Shown here piece by piece: positions 5,936 to 13,761 of a DNA stretch of 23,618 nucleotides. The stretch is taken from positions 1 to 23,618 of the forward strand of contig CALDNM010000190.1 in NCBI GenBank assembly GCA_937915045.1, given 5' to 3'. The notes under the pieces are model-generated. The model was not told the DNA's origin, searched no databases, and worked only from the letters and a program-made list of their open reading frames with translations. Position numbers and translations under genes: made by a program. The DNA is from an uncultured Clostridia bacterium. GTDB lineage: Bacteria; Bacillota; Clostridia; Peptostreptococcales; Anaerovoracaceae. How positions within the stretch are numbered: the stretch's first letter is position 1; each line of letters starts with the position of its first letter.

Positions 5936-6963
5936 TGACAGCAGGAACTACATGCATCATGGTGCTGATAGGGTTCGCTGCCACAGCTCTCATCACGTAC
6001 CTGATAATACCGCTTTTGAAAAAACTCCATACGGGACAGAATATAAGAGAAGAAGGACCGCAGTCACATATGGCTAAGGCGGGCACACCGTCGATGGGCG
6101 GATTCGCGTTCATCATAGGGACGCTGATAGCGATGTTCGTCGTACATCAGGTGTATAACAGCAACGTCGCGATCATAATCGCGGGGTTCGTTCTCTTCGC
6201 CCTCATCGGTTTCTGCGACGACTACCTGAAGGTGGTCAAGCACCAGAACGAAGGACTGAAAGTTGTCCCGAAGTTCGGGATGCAGTTCGTCGTAGCTCTC
6301 GCTATGGCGATATATATAGCTAAGTTTTCGGGGATAGGGACTCAGGTCTTCATCCCGTTCGCTAAGGTCTATGTCGACTTCGGAGGATGGTTCATCCCGT
6401 TCATAGTATTCACGCTTCTCGCGATGGTGAACGCTGTGAACTTCACGGACGGGCTCGATGGACTGGCGGCAGGGACTACAGCGATAGTCAGTCTTTGCAT
6501 GTGCACGGTCGCTATGGCGACAGCCGCTTCGGCAGCTTGGGAAATGATAAATGTGAGCGCGGACAGCGCGGCGCAGGCGTATACGAACATGACCGACGGC
6601 GGACAGTTCTACGCGGCGCTTCTGGGCGCGTGCCTGGGATTTCTTGTATTCAACCACTTTCCAGCGAAAGTGTTCATGGGAGATACCGGATCACTTGCTC
6701 TAGGCGGCGGCATCACGGCCGCTGCGATCGTTATGAAGATGGAACTTCTTCTTCCGATCGTTGGACTGATATATGTCCTTGAGGTGGTATCTGTGATCAT
6801 GCAGGTATGCTACTTCAAGGCGACGCACGGAAAGAGGATATTCAGGATGACACCGCTCCATCACCACTTCCAGGAAGGCGGGATGAAGGAGACACGTGTG
6901 GTCTTCATGTTCTGGACGATAACGCTCATTTGCTGCATCATAGGACGAGCATCAGTAATGTGA
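5935..6963 (+). CDS. mraY: Phospho-N-acetylmuramoyl-pentapeptide transferase MraY
   Basis: MraY transfers phospho-MurNAc-pentapeptide from UDP to undecaprenyl phosphate, forming lipid I at the inner face of the membrane. The 342-residue polytopic protein carries the family motifs: PSMGGF (52-57), DDYLK (95-99), NFTDGLDGLAAG (169-180), FNHFPAKVFMGDTGSLALGG (239-258) and the histidine-rich PLHHHFQ (307-313). Between NFTDGLDGL and the FNHF segment there is a polar loop of about 25 residues (about 202-224) that seems longer than in many relatives. ATG 5935 shares a base with the murF stop and is preceded by GGAAGGAG. It sits in the normal murF-mraY-murD order. Confidence 0.97.
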   Translation: MTAGTTCIMVLIGFAATALITYLIIPLLKKLHTGQNIREEGPQSHMAKAGTPSMGGFAFIIGTLIAMFVVHQVYNSNVAIIIAGFVLFALIGFCDDYLKVVKHQNEGLKVVPKFGMQFVVALAMAIYIAKFSGIGTQVFIPFAKVYVDFGGWFIPFIVFTLLAMVNAVNFTDGLDGLAAGTTAIVSLCMCTVAMATAASAAWEMINVSADSAAQAYTNMTDGGQFYAALLGACLGFLVFNHFPAKVFMGDTGSLALGGGITAAAIVMKMELLLPIVGLIYVLEVVSVIMQVCYFKATHGKRIFRMTPLHHHFQEGGMKETRVVFMFWTITLICCIIGRASVM

Positions 6964-6977
6964 AACAGAGGCATATT

Positions 6978-8372
6978 ATGTTAAAGAAAAATAAAAAAGA
7001 AGATAAAACAAAAGCAATAAAAGGAAAGAAAGTCCTTGTTGTAGGTATGGGCCGTTCGGGAGAGGCCGCGGTGAGAGCTCTCGTGCCGATGGGCGCTAAA
7101 GTATCTGTTCAGGATACTGAGGACGAGGAAAAAGTCGATAAAGATCTGATGAAATTCTTCAAACAGAAGAAAGTGAAATGCTTTTTCGGCAAGGACCCTG
7201 ACGACGTGACAAAGTACGATATGGTCGTGCTGAGTCCCGGAGTGCCGCCTGAAGTGCCGTTCGTGGCGCAGGCGCGTGAAGCCGGAGCGGAGATCGTCGG
7301 TGAACTGGAGATCGCGTACAGATTCGGATACGGGAAATATGTGGCCATTACAGGAACGAACGGAAAAACTACCACGACTACATTAGTGGGAGAGATATTC
7401 AAAAATTCGGGAAGAAAAACAGATGTCGTCGGCAATATCGGAGTCGCTGTCATTTCCAAAGCAATGGAAGCGGACGATGATACGTGGATGATCACGGAGA
7501 CGAGCAGTTTCCAGCTTGAGACAGTAAAAGAATTCAAACCGGTGATCTCGGCTATCCTGAATCTTACCCCGGATCATATGGACAGACATCATACAATGGA
7601 GAATTATGGCCGCGTCAAGTCCAATATATTCATGAATCAGGGAAAAGACGGATACGCGGTGATCAATTTCGATGATAAGGTGTGCTTTGCTTTGGCAAAG
7701 CATTCGAAGGCGACTATAGTGCCGTTCAGCAGGATCGAGCAGCTCAAATTCGGAGCTTACGTTCATAATGACAGGATCGTAGTAAGGGATGGAGATGGCA
7801 AAGTCACGGAATTCTGCGGAGTGGATGAACTTCAGATACCGGGAGACCACAATCTCGAAAATGCTCTGGCGGCTGTCGCTATCGCGTTTTTCGCGGGCAT
7901 AGAACCGGATGTCATCACAGATACGCTGAAAAAATTCAAGGGCGTAGAACACAGGATAGAACCGTGCGGAGCAGTGAACGGAGTGAAATTCGTGAATGAC
8001 TCAAAGGGCACGAACCCTGACGCGGCGATCAAGGCCATACAGGCGATAAAGGGAGACATAATCATAATCGCCGGAGGTTACGACAAGGGATCGAAATACG
8101 ATGACTTTGTCGGAGCGTTTGGCAGCAAAGTAAAACACGCGGTGCTTCTCGGGAAGACGGCCGTGAAAATAAAAGAAACAGCTGAAAGGATGGGTTATAC
8201 GCATACTATCATCGTCAAAGACATGAGCGACTGCGTAAATGAAGCTTTCAGACTCGCGAAACCGGGAGACACAGTTCTGCTTTCACCGGCATGCGCGAGC
8301 TGGGATATGTATTCGAGCTTTGAAGAGAGAGGAAAAGACTTCAAGGCCTGTGTGCAAAAATTGGAGAAATGA
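6978..8372 (+). CDS. murD: UDP-N-acetylmuramoyl-L-alanine--D-glutamate ligase MurD
   Basis: MurD adds D-glutamate to UDP-MurNAc-L-Ala with ATP hydrolysis. The 464-residue protein has an N-terminal Rossmann-like domain (KKVLVVGMGRSGEAAV, 17-32), the P-loop GTNGKTTTTT (126-135), SSFQLE (176-181), NLTPDHMDRH (195-204) and the C-terminal domain containing HRIEPC and FVNDSKGTNPDA (338-349). The frame is open from 6807 inside mraY, but ATG 6978, 14 bases after the mraY stop and 7 bases after an AGAGG, gives the expected N-terminus. A short lysine-rich leader (residues 1-18) precedes the fold. The stop overlaps the ftsW start (ATGA). Confidence 0.96.
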   Translation: MLKKNKKEDKTKAIKGKKVLVVGMGRSGEAAVRALVPMGAKVSVQDTEDEEKVDKDLMKFFKQKKVKCFFGKDPDDVTKYDMVVLSPGVPPEVPFVAQAREAGAEIVGELEIAYRFGYGKYVAITGTNGKTTTTTLVGEIFKNSGRKTDVVGNIGVAVISKAMEADDDTWMITETSSFQLETVKEFKPVISAILNLTPDHMDRHHTMENYGRVKSNIFMNQGKDGYAVINFDDKVCFALAKHSKATIVPFSRIEQLKFGAYVHNDRIVVRDGDGKVTEFCGVDELQIPGDHNLENALAAVAIAFFAGIEPDVITDTLKKFKGVEHRIEPCGAVNGVKFVNDSKGTNPDAAIKAIQAIKGDIIIIAGGYDKGSKYDDFVGAFGSKVKHAVLLGKTAVKIKETAERMGYTHTIIVKDMSDCVNEAFRLAKPGDTVLLSPACASWDMYSSFEERGKDFKACVQKLEK

Positions 8373-9562
8373 TGCCTGGCAGAAAAAAAGCGAAAACAGA
8401 ACAGCCCCGCAGGAAGAAGCGGAAAAAATACAGACTGAAGGACACAGATCTGAAATCGGGAGACTTCGTTCTGGTGCTGCTTGTGTTCGCGCTTGTCGTG
8501 TTCGGTATAGTCATGGTCTTCAGTTCGAGCTATTATAGCGCGATAGACGCCGGGCAGACGCCGTACACATATCTTATCAAGGATATAATATTCGCTGTCA
8601 CCGGAGCGGGGCTCATGCTCTTCATGGCCCTGGTCGACTATAAAAAGCTCGCGCCTCTGGCGCCGTGGCTGATGGTCATAGCGATAATCCTTCTTGGCCT
8701 TCTGTTCACACCTCTTGGTATGAATGTACAGGGAGCGACAAGATGGCTGAATCTCGGAGTAACGACTATAATGCCGGGCGAGATAACGAAGATCTGCACG
8801 ATCATATTCGTGGCGTGGTTCCTCAGCTCAAAACCCGGACGCGTCAATTCACTGACGCAGGGCATACTGCCTATGCTGGTGCTTTGCGGGGTGCTCGGCG
8901 GGCTGATAATGCTGCAGCCGAATATGTCGACAGCGATCACTGTCATAGGGATAATCATCATGATGATGTTCGTCGACGGGCTCCACTGGAAATATCTCGG
9001 CGGACTGGTCGGACTTGGAGCAGCGGGAATGATAGCGCTTATCTTCACGGACAGCGGAGGTTACCGTCTTCAGAGGGTGACGAGTTTCCTGGATCCGTTC
9101 AAACAGGTACAGGGCAACGGCTACCAGGTGGTCCAGTCACTGTACGCTTTGGGATCCGGCGGGCTGTTTGGAGTCGGGCTCGGCAACAGTATACAGAAAA
9201 CGCTGTATCTGCCTGAACCGCAGAATGATTTCATCCTCGCGATCATAGGTGAGGAACTTGGATATATAACGATAATAATACTGATGCTCGTATATGCCTT
9301 CCTGATATGGAGAGGCATAAAGATAGCAATGAACGCGCCCGACAAGTTCGGCATGCTGCTGGCTGCCGGGATAACGCTGATGATAGGAATACAAGTGATG
9401 ATGAATATCGCGGTCGTGACATCTTCGATGCCGCCGACCGGAGTCACACTGCCGTTTATCAGTTACGGGGGCAATGCTCTCTGGCTGTTCATGGGATCCG
9501 CGGGGATCCTGCTCAATATATCGAGGCATTCGCCTGCGAAAACGATTCAGGAGGAAAAATGA
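8369..9562 (+). CDS. ftsW: Septal peptidoglycan polymerase FtsW (SEDS family)
   Basis: FtsW is a SEDS glycosyltransferase that polymerises lipid II at the septum in partnership with a class B PBP. The 397 residues begin with a strongly basic cytoplasmic tail (14 Arg/Lys in the first 30 residues), then about ten membrane segments. Family hallmarks are GATRWLNLG, PGEITKI, the QPN at the end of a transmembrane helix, RVTSFLDPF with the essential-type aspartate, GNGYQVVQSLYALGSGG, and PPTGVTLPFISYGG near the C-terminus. Position between murD and murG favours FtsW; SpoVE or RodA are paralogues that sequence alone does not fully exclude. The start is ATGATG overlapping the murD stop, so residue 1 or 2 may be used. 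The stop overlaps murG (ATGA). Confidence 0.93.
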   Translation: MMPGRKKAKTEQPRRKKRKKYRLKDTDLKSGDFVLVLLVFALVVFGIVMVFSSSYYSAIDAGQTPYTYLIKDIIFAVTGAGLMLFMALVDYKKLAPLAPWLMVIAIILLGLLFTPLGMNVQGATRWLNLGVTTIMPGEITKICTIIFVAWFLSSKPGRVNSLTQGILPMLVLCGVLGGLIMLQPNMSTAITVIGIIIMMMFVDGLHWKYLGGLVGLGAAGMIALIFTDSGGYRLQRVTSFLDPFKQVQGNGYQVVQSLYALGSGGLFGVGLGNSIQKTLYLPEPQNDFILAIIGEELGYITIIILMLVYAFLIWRGIKIAMNAPDKFGMLLAAGITLMIGIQVMMNIAVVTSSMPPTGVTLPFISYGGNALWLFMGSAGILLNISRHSPAKTIQEEK

Positions 9563-10653
9563 GAGTGATCATGACCGGCGGCGGGACCGGAGGACATATT
9601 TATCCCGCGATAGCAATAGCGGATAAAATACTGGATAAATCACAGGACAGTGAGATCCTGTTCATAGGGACGACACATGGTCTGGAAAAAGACATTGTTC
9701 CAAAACACGGTTATCCGATCAAGTTTGTATCGGCAAGCGGGTTCCACAGAAAAAATATGCTGAAGAATTTCAAAACTGTCAGCGATTACGCGCGAGGCAA
9801 GAGAAAAGCGCGCGAGATAATAAAGGAATTCGATCCTGATATTGCCATAGGGACAGGCGGCTATGTGAGCGCGCCTGTTATCAAGGCTGCCGCTTCACTT
9901 GGGGTAAGATGCTATATCCACGAATCGAACGCGATCCCTGGCATGACGAACAAGATGCTTGAGGATTCCTGTGAGAAAGTATTCCTCGGATTCGAAGAAG
10001 CCGCGCAGTATTTCAAGAAACAGGACAGGCTTGTAGTGACCGGGAACCCGGTCAGAGCCGGATTCTTCAATGAGGATAAAGAAGAAGCAAGGGAAAAACT
10101 AAGAATACCGCCTGAGGATTTCACGCTCCTCGCGTTTGGGGGAAGTCAGGGAGCAGGCAGGATAAATAAAGCTATGCTTGATGTCATAAGAAAATACAAC
10201 GGCGTTGAGGGAGTACAGATATATTTCGGGACGGGACGTTTCTATTACGATCTGATAATGCAGGAGCTTTCTGATATGGCAGTCACGCCGGCAGGGAATA
10301 TCCACATCATGGAATACATAAGCGATATGCAGTATTATCTTTCCGCGTGTGATCTTGTGGTATCAAGGAGCGGCGCTCTTACTGTATCGGAAATAAACAC
10401 CTGCGGGAAACCTTCGATACTGATACCTTCGCCGAATGTGACGGGAGATCATCAGACGTTCAACGCGAGAGCTGTCGCGGATAAGGGCGGAGCAGTCATA
10501 CTGCCTGAGCCGGAGCTCTCCGGAGAGAGCCTTTTCAGCGCGGTAGACAGCCTGAGGACAGACAGGGACAAACTAAACGGCATGGCCGAGCAGAGCCGAA
10601 AGAGCTCACCGGCAGATGCCGCGGACATAATATATTACAGCATACTTTCGTAA
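9559..10653 (+). CDS. murG: UDP-GlcNAc:lipid I N-acetylglucosaminyltransferase MurG
   Basis: MurG adds GlcNAc to lipid I to make lipid II at the cytoplasmic membrane surface. The 364-residue GT-B glycosyltransferase shows the N-terminal GGGTGGHIYPA (7-17), GTGGYVSAP (98-106), HESNAIPG (121-128, usually HEQNAIPG), the C-terminal domain GGSQGAGRIN (194-203), SRSGALTVSEI (269-279) and GDHQTFNA (296-303), which line the UDP-GlcNAc site. ATG 9559 overlaps the ftsW stop and follows a full AGGAGG at 9549-9554; the longer open frame from 9307 is a shadow inside ftsW. Unlike many Firmicutes, it is followed directly by ftsQ, with no murC, murB or murA between. Confidence 0.97.
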   Translation: MRVIMTGGGTGGHIYPAIAIADKILDKSQDSEILFIGTTHGLEKDIVPKHGYPIKFVSASGFHRKNMLKNFKTVSDYARGKRKAREIIKEFDPDIAIGTGGYVSAPVIKAAASLGVRCYIHESNAIPGMTNKMLEDSCEKVFLGFEEAAQYFKKQDRLVVTGNPVRAGFFNEDKEEAREKLRIPPEDFTLLAFGGSQGAGRINKAMLDVIRKYNGVEGVQIYFGTGRFYYDLIMQELSDMAVTPAGNIHIMEYISDMQYYLSACDLVVSRSGALTVSEINTCGKPSILIPSPNVTGDHQTFNARAVADKGGAVILPEPELSGESLFSAVDSLRTDRDKLNGMAEQSRKSSPADAADIIYYSILS

Positions 10654-10677
10654 TGGAAGGACGCTGCGGAGAACTAG

Positions 10678-11661
10678 ATGGGGAAGAGAGACACTATAGA
10701 AATACCGAAAGTCAGCGATGACGCGAAAAAAGAGGAGAAGAGTTATTACAACGACTCTCCTGAATCGCATCTCGATGACTATTCCGGTTATATGGCGGAT
10801 TATGACTACACGAAGAGTCCGGGGTATGACGATTATTTCGGTAACGACGAAGAAGAGCATCCTGAGGATGGAGCGCCGGATCAGTCGGAAGAGTCGCAGG
10901 AAACGGAACAGCTGCCGGTCAAAAGAAAGAAGAGGAAGAAAAAACATTACTTCCTCAGATTCTGTATTGCCATAGTTCTCATAGTCGGGACTGTAGTTTT
11001 CCTTCTGAACGCGCCTTTATTCGATATCGACGCGGTCAAGGTGTCGGGCAACGATCATTTCTCATCGAAGCAGGTCGTTGAGATGTCGGGCGTGAAGCAG
11101 GGAGATAATCTCTTTAAGGACGCGGTACTCAGACATTTCAGCATCACGGGGAAACTCGAGAAAAGCACTTATATAAAAGATGCCAGTCTGAAGATCAGCC
11201 TTCCGAGCCAGCTTACGATAGCGGTGACGGAAAGGGAACCTGTGGCAGCGATCCTGATAGGAAAGAAATACATGATCATGGACAAGAACGGCTATGTCAT
11301 GGAAAAGGCGGACAGATCGTACAAGCTGACGGTCATAACGGGGCTCAAGGTCAAGAGCGCGGTGGCAGGAGAGAATATTTCTGTCGAACAGACGCAGCTG
11401 CTCGATGATACGATCGCGATACTGAAGGCGATGGACAGCAACGACCTTTATTTTAAAAAGATCGATATAAGCAAGACGCTCGTCAGGGCGTATATCTATG
11501 ACAAACTGCTGTGCAAAGGGACGCCGAAAAACATCCTTAAGCATATGAAGAACGGTGATATCCAGAAGGTGGTCTACGATCTGTACAAGAAAGGGGCCCG
11601 CAAGGGTACTATCACCGTCGGGAGCGACAGATATATCTCTTACAGCCCTCGCATAAAATAA
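10678..11661 (+). CDS. ftsQ: Cell division protein FtsQ/DivIB
   Basis: FtsQ/DivIB is a bitopic divisome protein whose external POTRA domain recruits FtsL and FtsB/DivIC. The 327 residues start with a long cytoplasmic tail that is acidic and tyrosine-rich (25 Asp/Glu and 8 Tyr in residues 1-80), then a basic block KRKKRKKKH (82-90) and one membrane segment (about 92-111). A POTRA domain follows (about 114-185: FDIDAVKVSGNDHFSSKQV, then VTEREPVA), and then a FtsQ/DivIB beta domain (about 190-325). Family sequence conservation is low, so topology, POTRA motif and position before ftsZ carry the call. ATG 10678 has GGAG 6 bases upstream; the gap from murG is 24 bases. Confidence 0.88.
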   Translation: MGKRDTIEIPKVSDDAKKEEKSYYNDSPESHLDDYSGYMADYDYTKSPGYDDYFGNDEEEHPEDGAPDQSEESQETEQLPVKRKKRKKKHYFLRFCIAIVLIVGTVVFLLNAPLFDIDAVKVSGNDHFSSKQVVEMSGVKQGDNLFKDAVLRHFSITGKLEKSTYIKDASLKISLPSQLTIAVTEREPVAAILIGKKYMIMDKNGYVMEKADRSYKLTVITGLKVKSAVAGENISVEQTQLLDDTIAILKAMDSNDLYFKKIDISKTLVRAYIYDKLLCKGTPKNILKHMKNGDIQKVVYDLYKKGARKGTITVGSDRYISYSPRIK

Positions 11662-11690
11662 CACAAAACGGTGCAATTTGGGTATTCATG

Positions 11691-11699
11691 TGATATAAT
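11691..11699 (+). promoter_or_regulatory. Extended -10 promoter ahead of ftsZ
   Basis: TGATATAAT is a full extended -10 element (TG-n-TATAAT) in the 82-bp gap between ftsQ and ftsZ. At 17-bp spacing GTGCAA (11671-11676) is a poor -35, which extended -10 promoters tolerate. Transcription would start about 40 bp before the ATG, leaving a leader with the strong GGGAGGAAG ribosome binding site. Extra transcription directly before ftsZ is known in several bacteria. Confidence 0.6.
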
Positions 11700-11743
11700 A
11701 TCTATAAGTTTTTGAGAAAAGGCATTCGGGAGGAAGACAGTCA

Positions 11744-12895
11744 ATGTTACAATTCGAAGTAAATGACGAAAGCAATGCGAAAATAATTGTCATCGGTGTC
11801 GGCGGGGGCGGATGCAACGCAGTTAACAGAATGATAGACGCGGGGCTTAAAGGTGTAGATTTTCTCGCGGTGAACACAGATAAACAGGCTTTGACAGGGT
11901 GCAAAGCAGAGAATAAACTTCAGATCGGAGACAAGCTCACCAAGGGGCTCGGCGCGGGAGGAAATCCTGAAGTCGGTCAGAGATCCGCTGAAGAAAATAT
12001 GGAAGATATAGCGGCGAAAGTCGAAGGCGCTGAGATGGTCTTTGTCACAGCCGGTATGGGAGGCGGCACCGGTACAGGAGCTGCTCCTATCATAGCGAAG
12101 ATCGCGAAAGATAAGGGTATCCTTACAGTAGCGGTCGTCACGAAGCCTTTCAAATTCGAAGGCAGAAAGCGCAGCGAGCACGCGGAGCTCGGCATAAAGT
12201 TCCTCAAGGATTATGTCGACTCTATCGTTGTTGTGCCAAATGACAAACTGCTTCAGGTAGCTGACGCGAACACGACACTTATCGAAGCTTTCAATATGGC
12301 GGATGAAGTCCTGAGACAGGGAGTCCAGGGCATAACTGATCTCATCGGTGATGACGGGCTGATAAACCTCGACTTCGCGGATGTGGAAACTGTCATGAGA
12401 GACAGAGGCATAGCTCACATGGGTATCGGACATGGCGAAGGAGAAAACAAAGTCATGGACGCTGTCACAGAGGCTATCGAGAGCCCTCTTCTGGAGACTA
12501 CTGTCGCCGGAGCGAAGGCTATACTGCTCAATGTGACGGGTGGTTATGATATCGGCATGATGGATGTCAATGAGGCGGCCAATCAGATAGAAAGTGTCGC
12601 TGATAAGGATGCTATCATTATATTCGGCGCTGCCATCAAGGAAGAGATGAAAGACGAGATGAGCGTGACGGTACTCGCCACGGGATTCGAGAACGCGCGC
12701 GGAAATTATGCCGCTTCTACCGGACTTGGTCTCGATCAGGAAGGCTCTGAGGATGAAGAAGGCGCTGATGAAAGCACCGTCGCGTCGGATCCGAACCATA
12801 CAGGGCACAGCGGAGAGCAGACGCTTTCGAACGTGCTCAAAAATCTTGATGATGATTCATCTTCGAAGTTTGATATACCGTCATTTCTGAAATAA
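11744..12895 (+). CDS. ftsZ: Cell division GTPase FtsZ
   Basis: FtsZ is the tubulin-like GTPase that forms the Z ring and organises the divisome. The 383 residues contain the N-terminal GVGGGGCNAVNRMI (18-31), NTDKQAL (44-50), the tubulin signature GGGTGTG (106-112), the T7 synergy loop NLDFADV (208-214) with catalytic-type aspartates, and the C-terminal domain up to TGFENARG (about 313-320). An acidic variable linker (about 328-372) leads to the conserved C-terminal peptide DIPSFLK at the very end, the docking site for membrane tethers such as SepF or FtsA. Neither ftsA nor sepF is next to it here. GGGAGGAAG is 6 bases before ATG 11744. Confidence 0.98.
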   Translation: MLQFEVNDESNAKIIVIGVGGGGCNAVNRMIDAGLKGVDFLAVNTDKQALTGCKAENKLQIGDKLTKGLGAGGNPEVGQRSAEENMEDIAAKVEGAEMVFVTAGMGGGTGTGAAPIIAKIAKDKGILTVAVVTKPFKFEGRKRSEHAELGIKFLKDYVDSIVVVPNDKLLQVADANTTLIEAFNMADEVLRQGVQGITDLIGDDGLINLDFADVETVMRDRGIAHMGIGHGEGENKVMDAVTEAIESPLLETTVAGAKAILLNVTGGYDIGMMDVNEAANQIESVADKDAIIIFGAAIKEEMKDEMSVTVLATGFENARGNYAASTGLGLDQEGSEDEEGADESTVASDPNHTGHSGEQTLSNVLKNLDDDSSSKFDIPSFLK

Positions 12896-12935
12896 GAGAT
12901 AACGGTATAACTTGGTGCTTCAAAACATGATTTGG

Positions 12936-12970
12936 AAAGCCGGTTTTTGCAGCCGGCTTTTAGTTTAATA
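12936..12970 (+). terminator. Intrinsic terminator after ftsZ
   Basis: AAAGCCGG at 12936-12943 pairs perfectly with CCGGCTTT at 12953-12960 around a 9-base loop, and is followed by a short, imperfect T-rich run. It lies 40 bp after the ftsZ stop and marks the end of the dcw block. Only 13-23 bp separate it from the next start codon, so the downstream genes must rely on read-through or on a promoter I cannot recognise. Confidence 0.8.
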
Positions 12971-12983
12971 AACAGGTAATTTT

Positions 12984-13760
12984 ATGGAAACTATCACTTC
13001 GGATCAAAACAGAATATATAAGACGTGCGGGAAGCTCGGTCTAAAGAAATACCGCGACCGTATGGGTCTGTATCTCGTTGAGGGTGAAAAACTCGTAGGC
13101 GAAGCGTGCGCTTCGGGCTGCGCTGTGACGGTGATAGCGAGAGAAGATTATCACAAGCAGACGGATTTTCCGGGTGTGGATACTGTCTTTATGAAGGGCA
13201 AGCTTTTTTCAAAGATTGCCCAAACAGAGACCAGCCAGGGGATCATAGCGATCGTCAGAAAACCGGAGATGGATGAAGGACTCTTCCTCGAAAGGATAAG
13301 CGGCGGAAAAGGAAACGTCATCGTTTTAGACGGACTGCAGGACCCCGGCAATATAGGTACGATAATCAGGACCGCGGACGCGGCAGGTTACAGCGGGGCG
13401 CTCATGCTCAAAGGCACGGGTGACGTGTTCTCGCCGAAAGTGGTGAGAAGCGCGATGGGATCGCTGTTCAGGGTGCCTGTCTTTATCACGGATACCCCTG
13501 AAGAAGCGGAGGCTCTTCTCCTCAGGGGAGGAAAGAAGATAATCGGTACCAGTCTCGACGCGGAGAAATATTACTGCGAAGAAGATCTCACAGAGAATAT
13601 AGCTCTCGTCATCGGAAATGAAGGAAACGGGATGTCGGAGGATTTCAAGAGCCGTACCCGTTTGAATATAAAGATACCAATGAGCGGCGAAGTCGACTCG
13701 CTCAATGCCGCGGTTGCGGCGGGCATACTCATGTATCAGTCAGCAGGAAAGGTAAAATAA
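12984..13760 (+). CDS. TrmH/SpoU-family RNA 2'-O-methyltransferase
   Basis: SPOUT methyltransferases of this family use SAM to methylate ribose 2'-OH in tRNA or rRNA; the exact substrate cannot be told from sequence here. The 258 residues have an N-terminal substrate-binding domain (about 1-95, with YLVEGEKLV at 30-38, as in the L30e-like SpoU_sub_bind region) and a trefoil-knotted catalytic domain with the three motifs: DGLQDPGNIGTIIRTADAAG (116-135), ALVIGNEGNGMS (207-218) and IPMSGEVDSLNAAVAAGI (231-248). In B. subtilis a homologue (ysgA) also precedes pheS, supporting orthology. ATG 12984 has only a weak AGG-type ribosome binding site. The stop is one base from the pheS ATG. Confidence 0.9.
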   Translation: METITSDQNRIYKTCGKLGLKKYRDRMGLYLVEGEKLVGEACASGCAVTVIAREDYHKQTDFPGVDTVFMKGKLFSKIAQTETSQGIIAIVRKPEMDEGLFLERISGGKGNVIVLDGLQDPGNIGTIIRTADAAGYSGALMLKGTGDVFSPKVVRSAMGSLFRVPVFITDTPEEAEALLLRGGKKIIGTSLDAEKYYCEEDLTENIALVIGNEGNGMSEDFKSRTRLNIKIPMSGEVDSLNAAVAAGILMYQSAGKVK

Positions 13761-13761
13761 A

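Noticed and set aside
6807..6977. Upstream extension of murD
   Set aside because: Overlaps mraY by more than 150 bases; the added residues are the out-of-frame reading of mraY's C-terminus.
9307..9558. Upstream extension of murG
   Set aside because: Lies inside ftsW; the AGGAGG-preceded ATG 9559 starts exactly at the MurG N-terminal glycine-rich motif.
11747..12808. 353-codon open frame on the minus strand opposite ftsZ
   Set aside because: It lies entirely within the well-conserved ftsZ gene, has no family-like motif and no separate promoter or ribosome binding site; long antisense frames arise from the codon bias of strong genes.
12896..12983. T-box riboswitch for pheST
   Set aside because: Only 88 bp, with no T-box sequence and only the ftsZ terminator hairpin.
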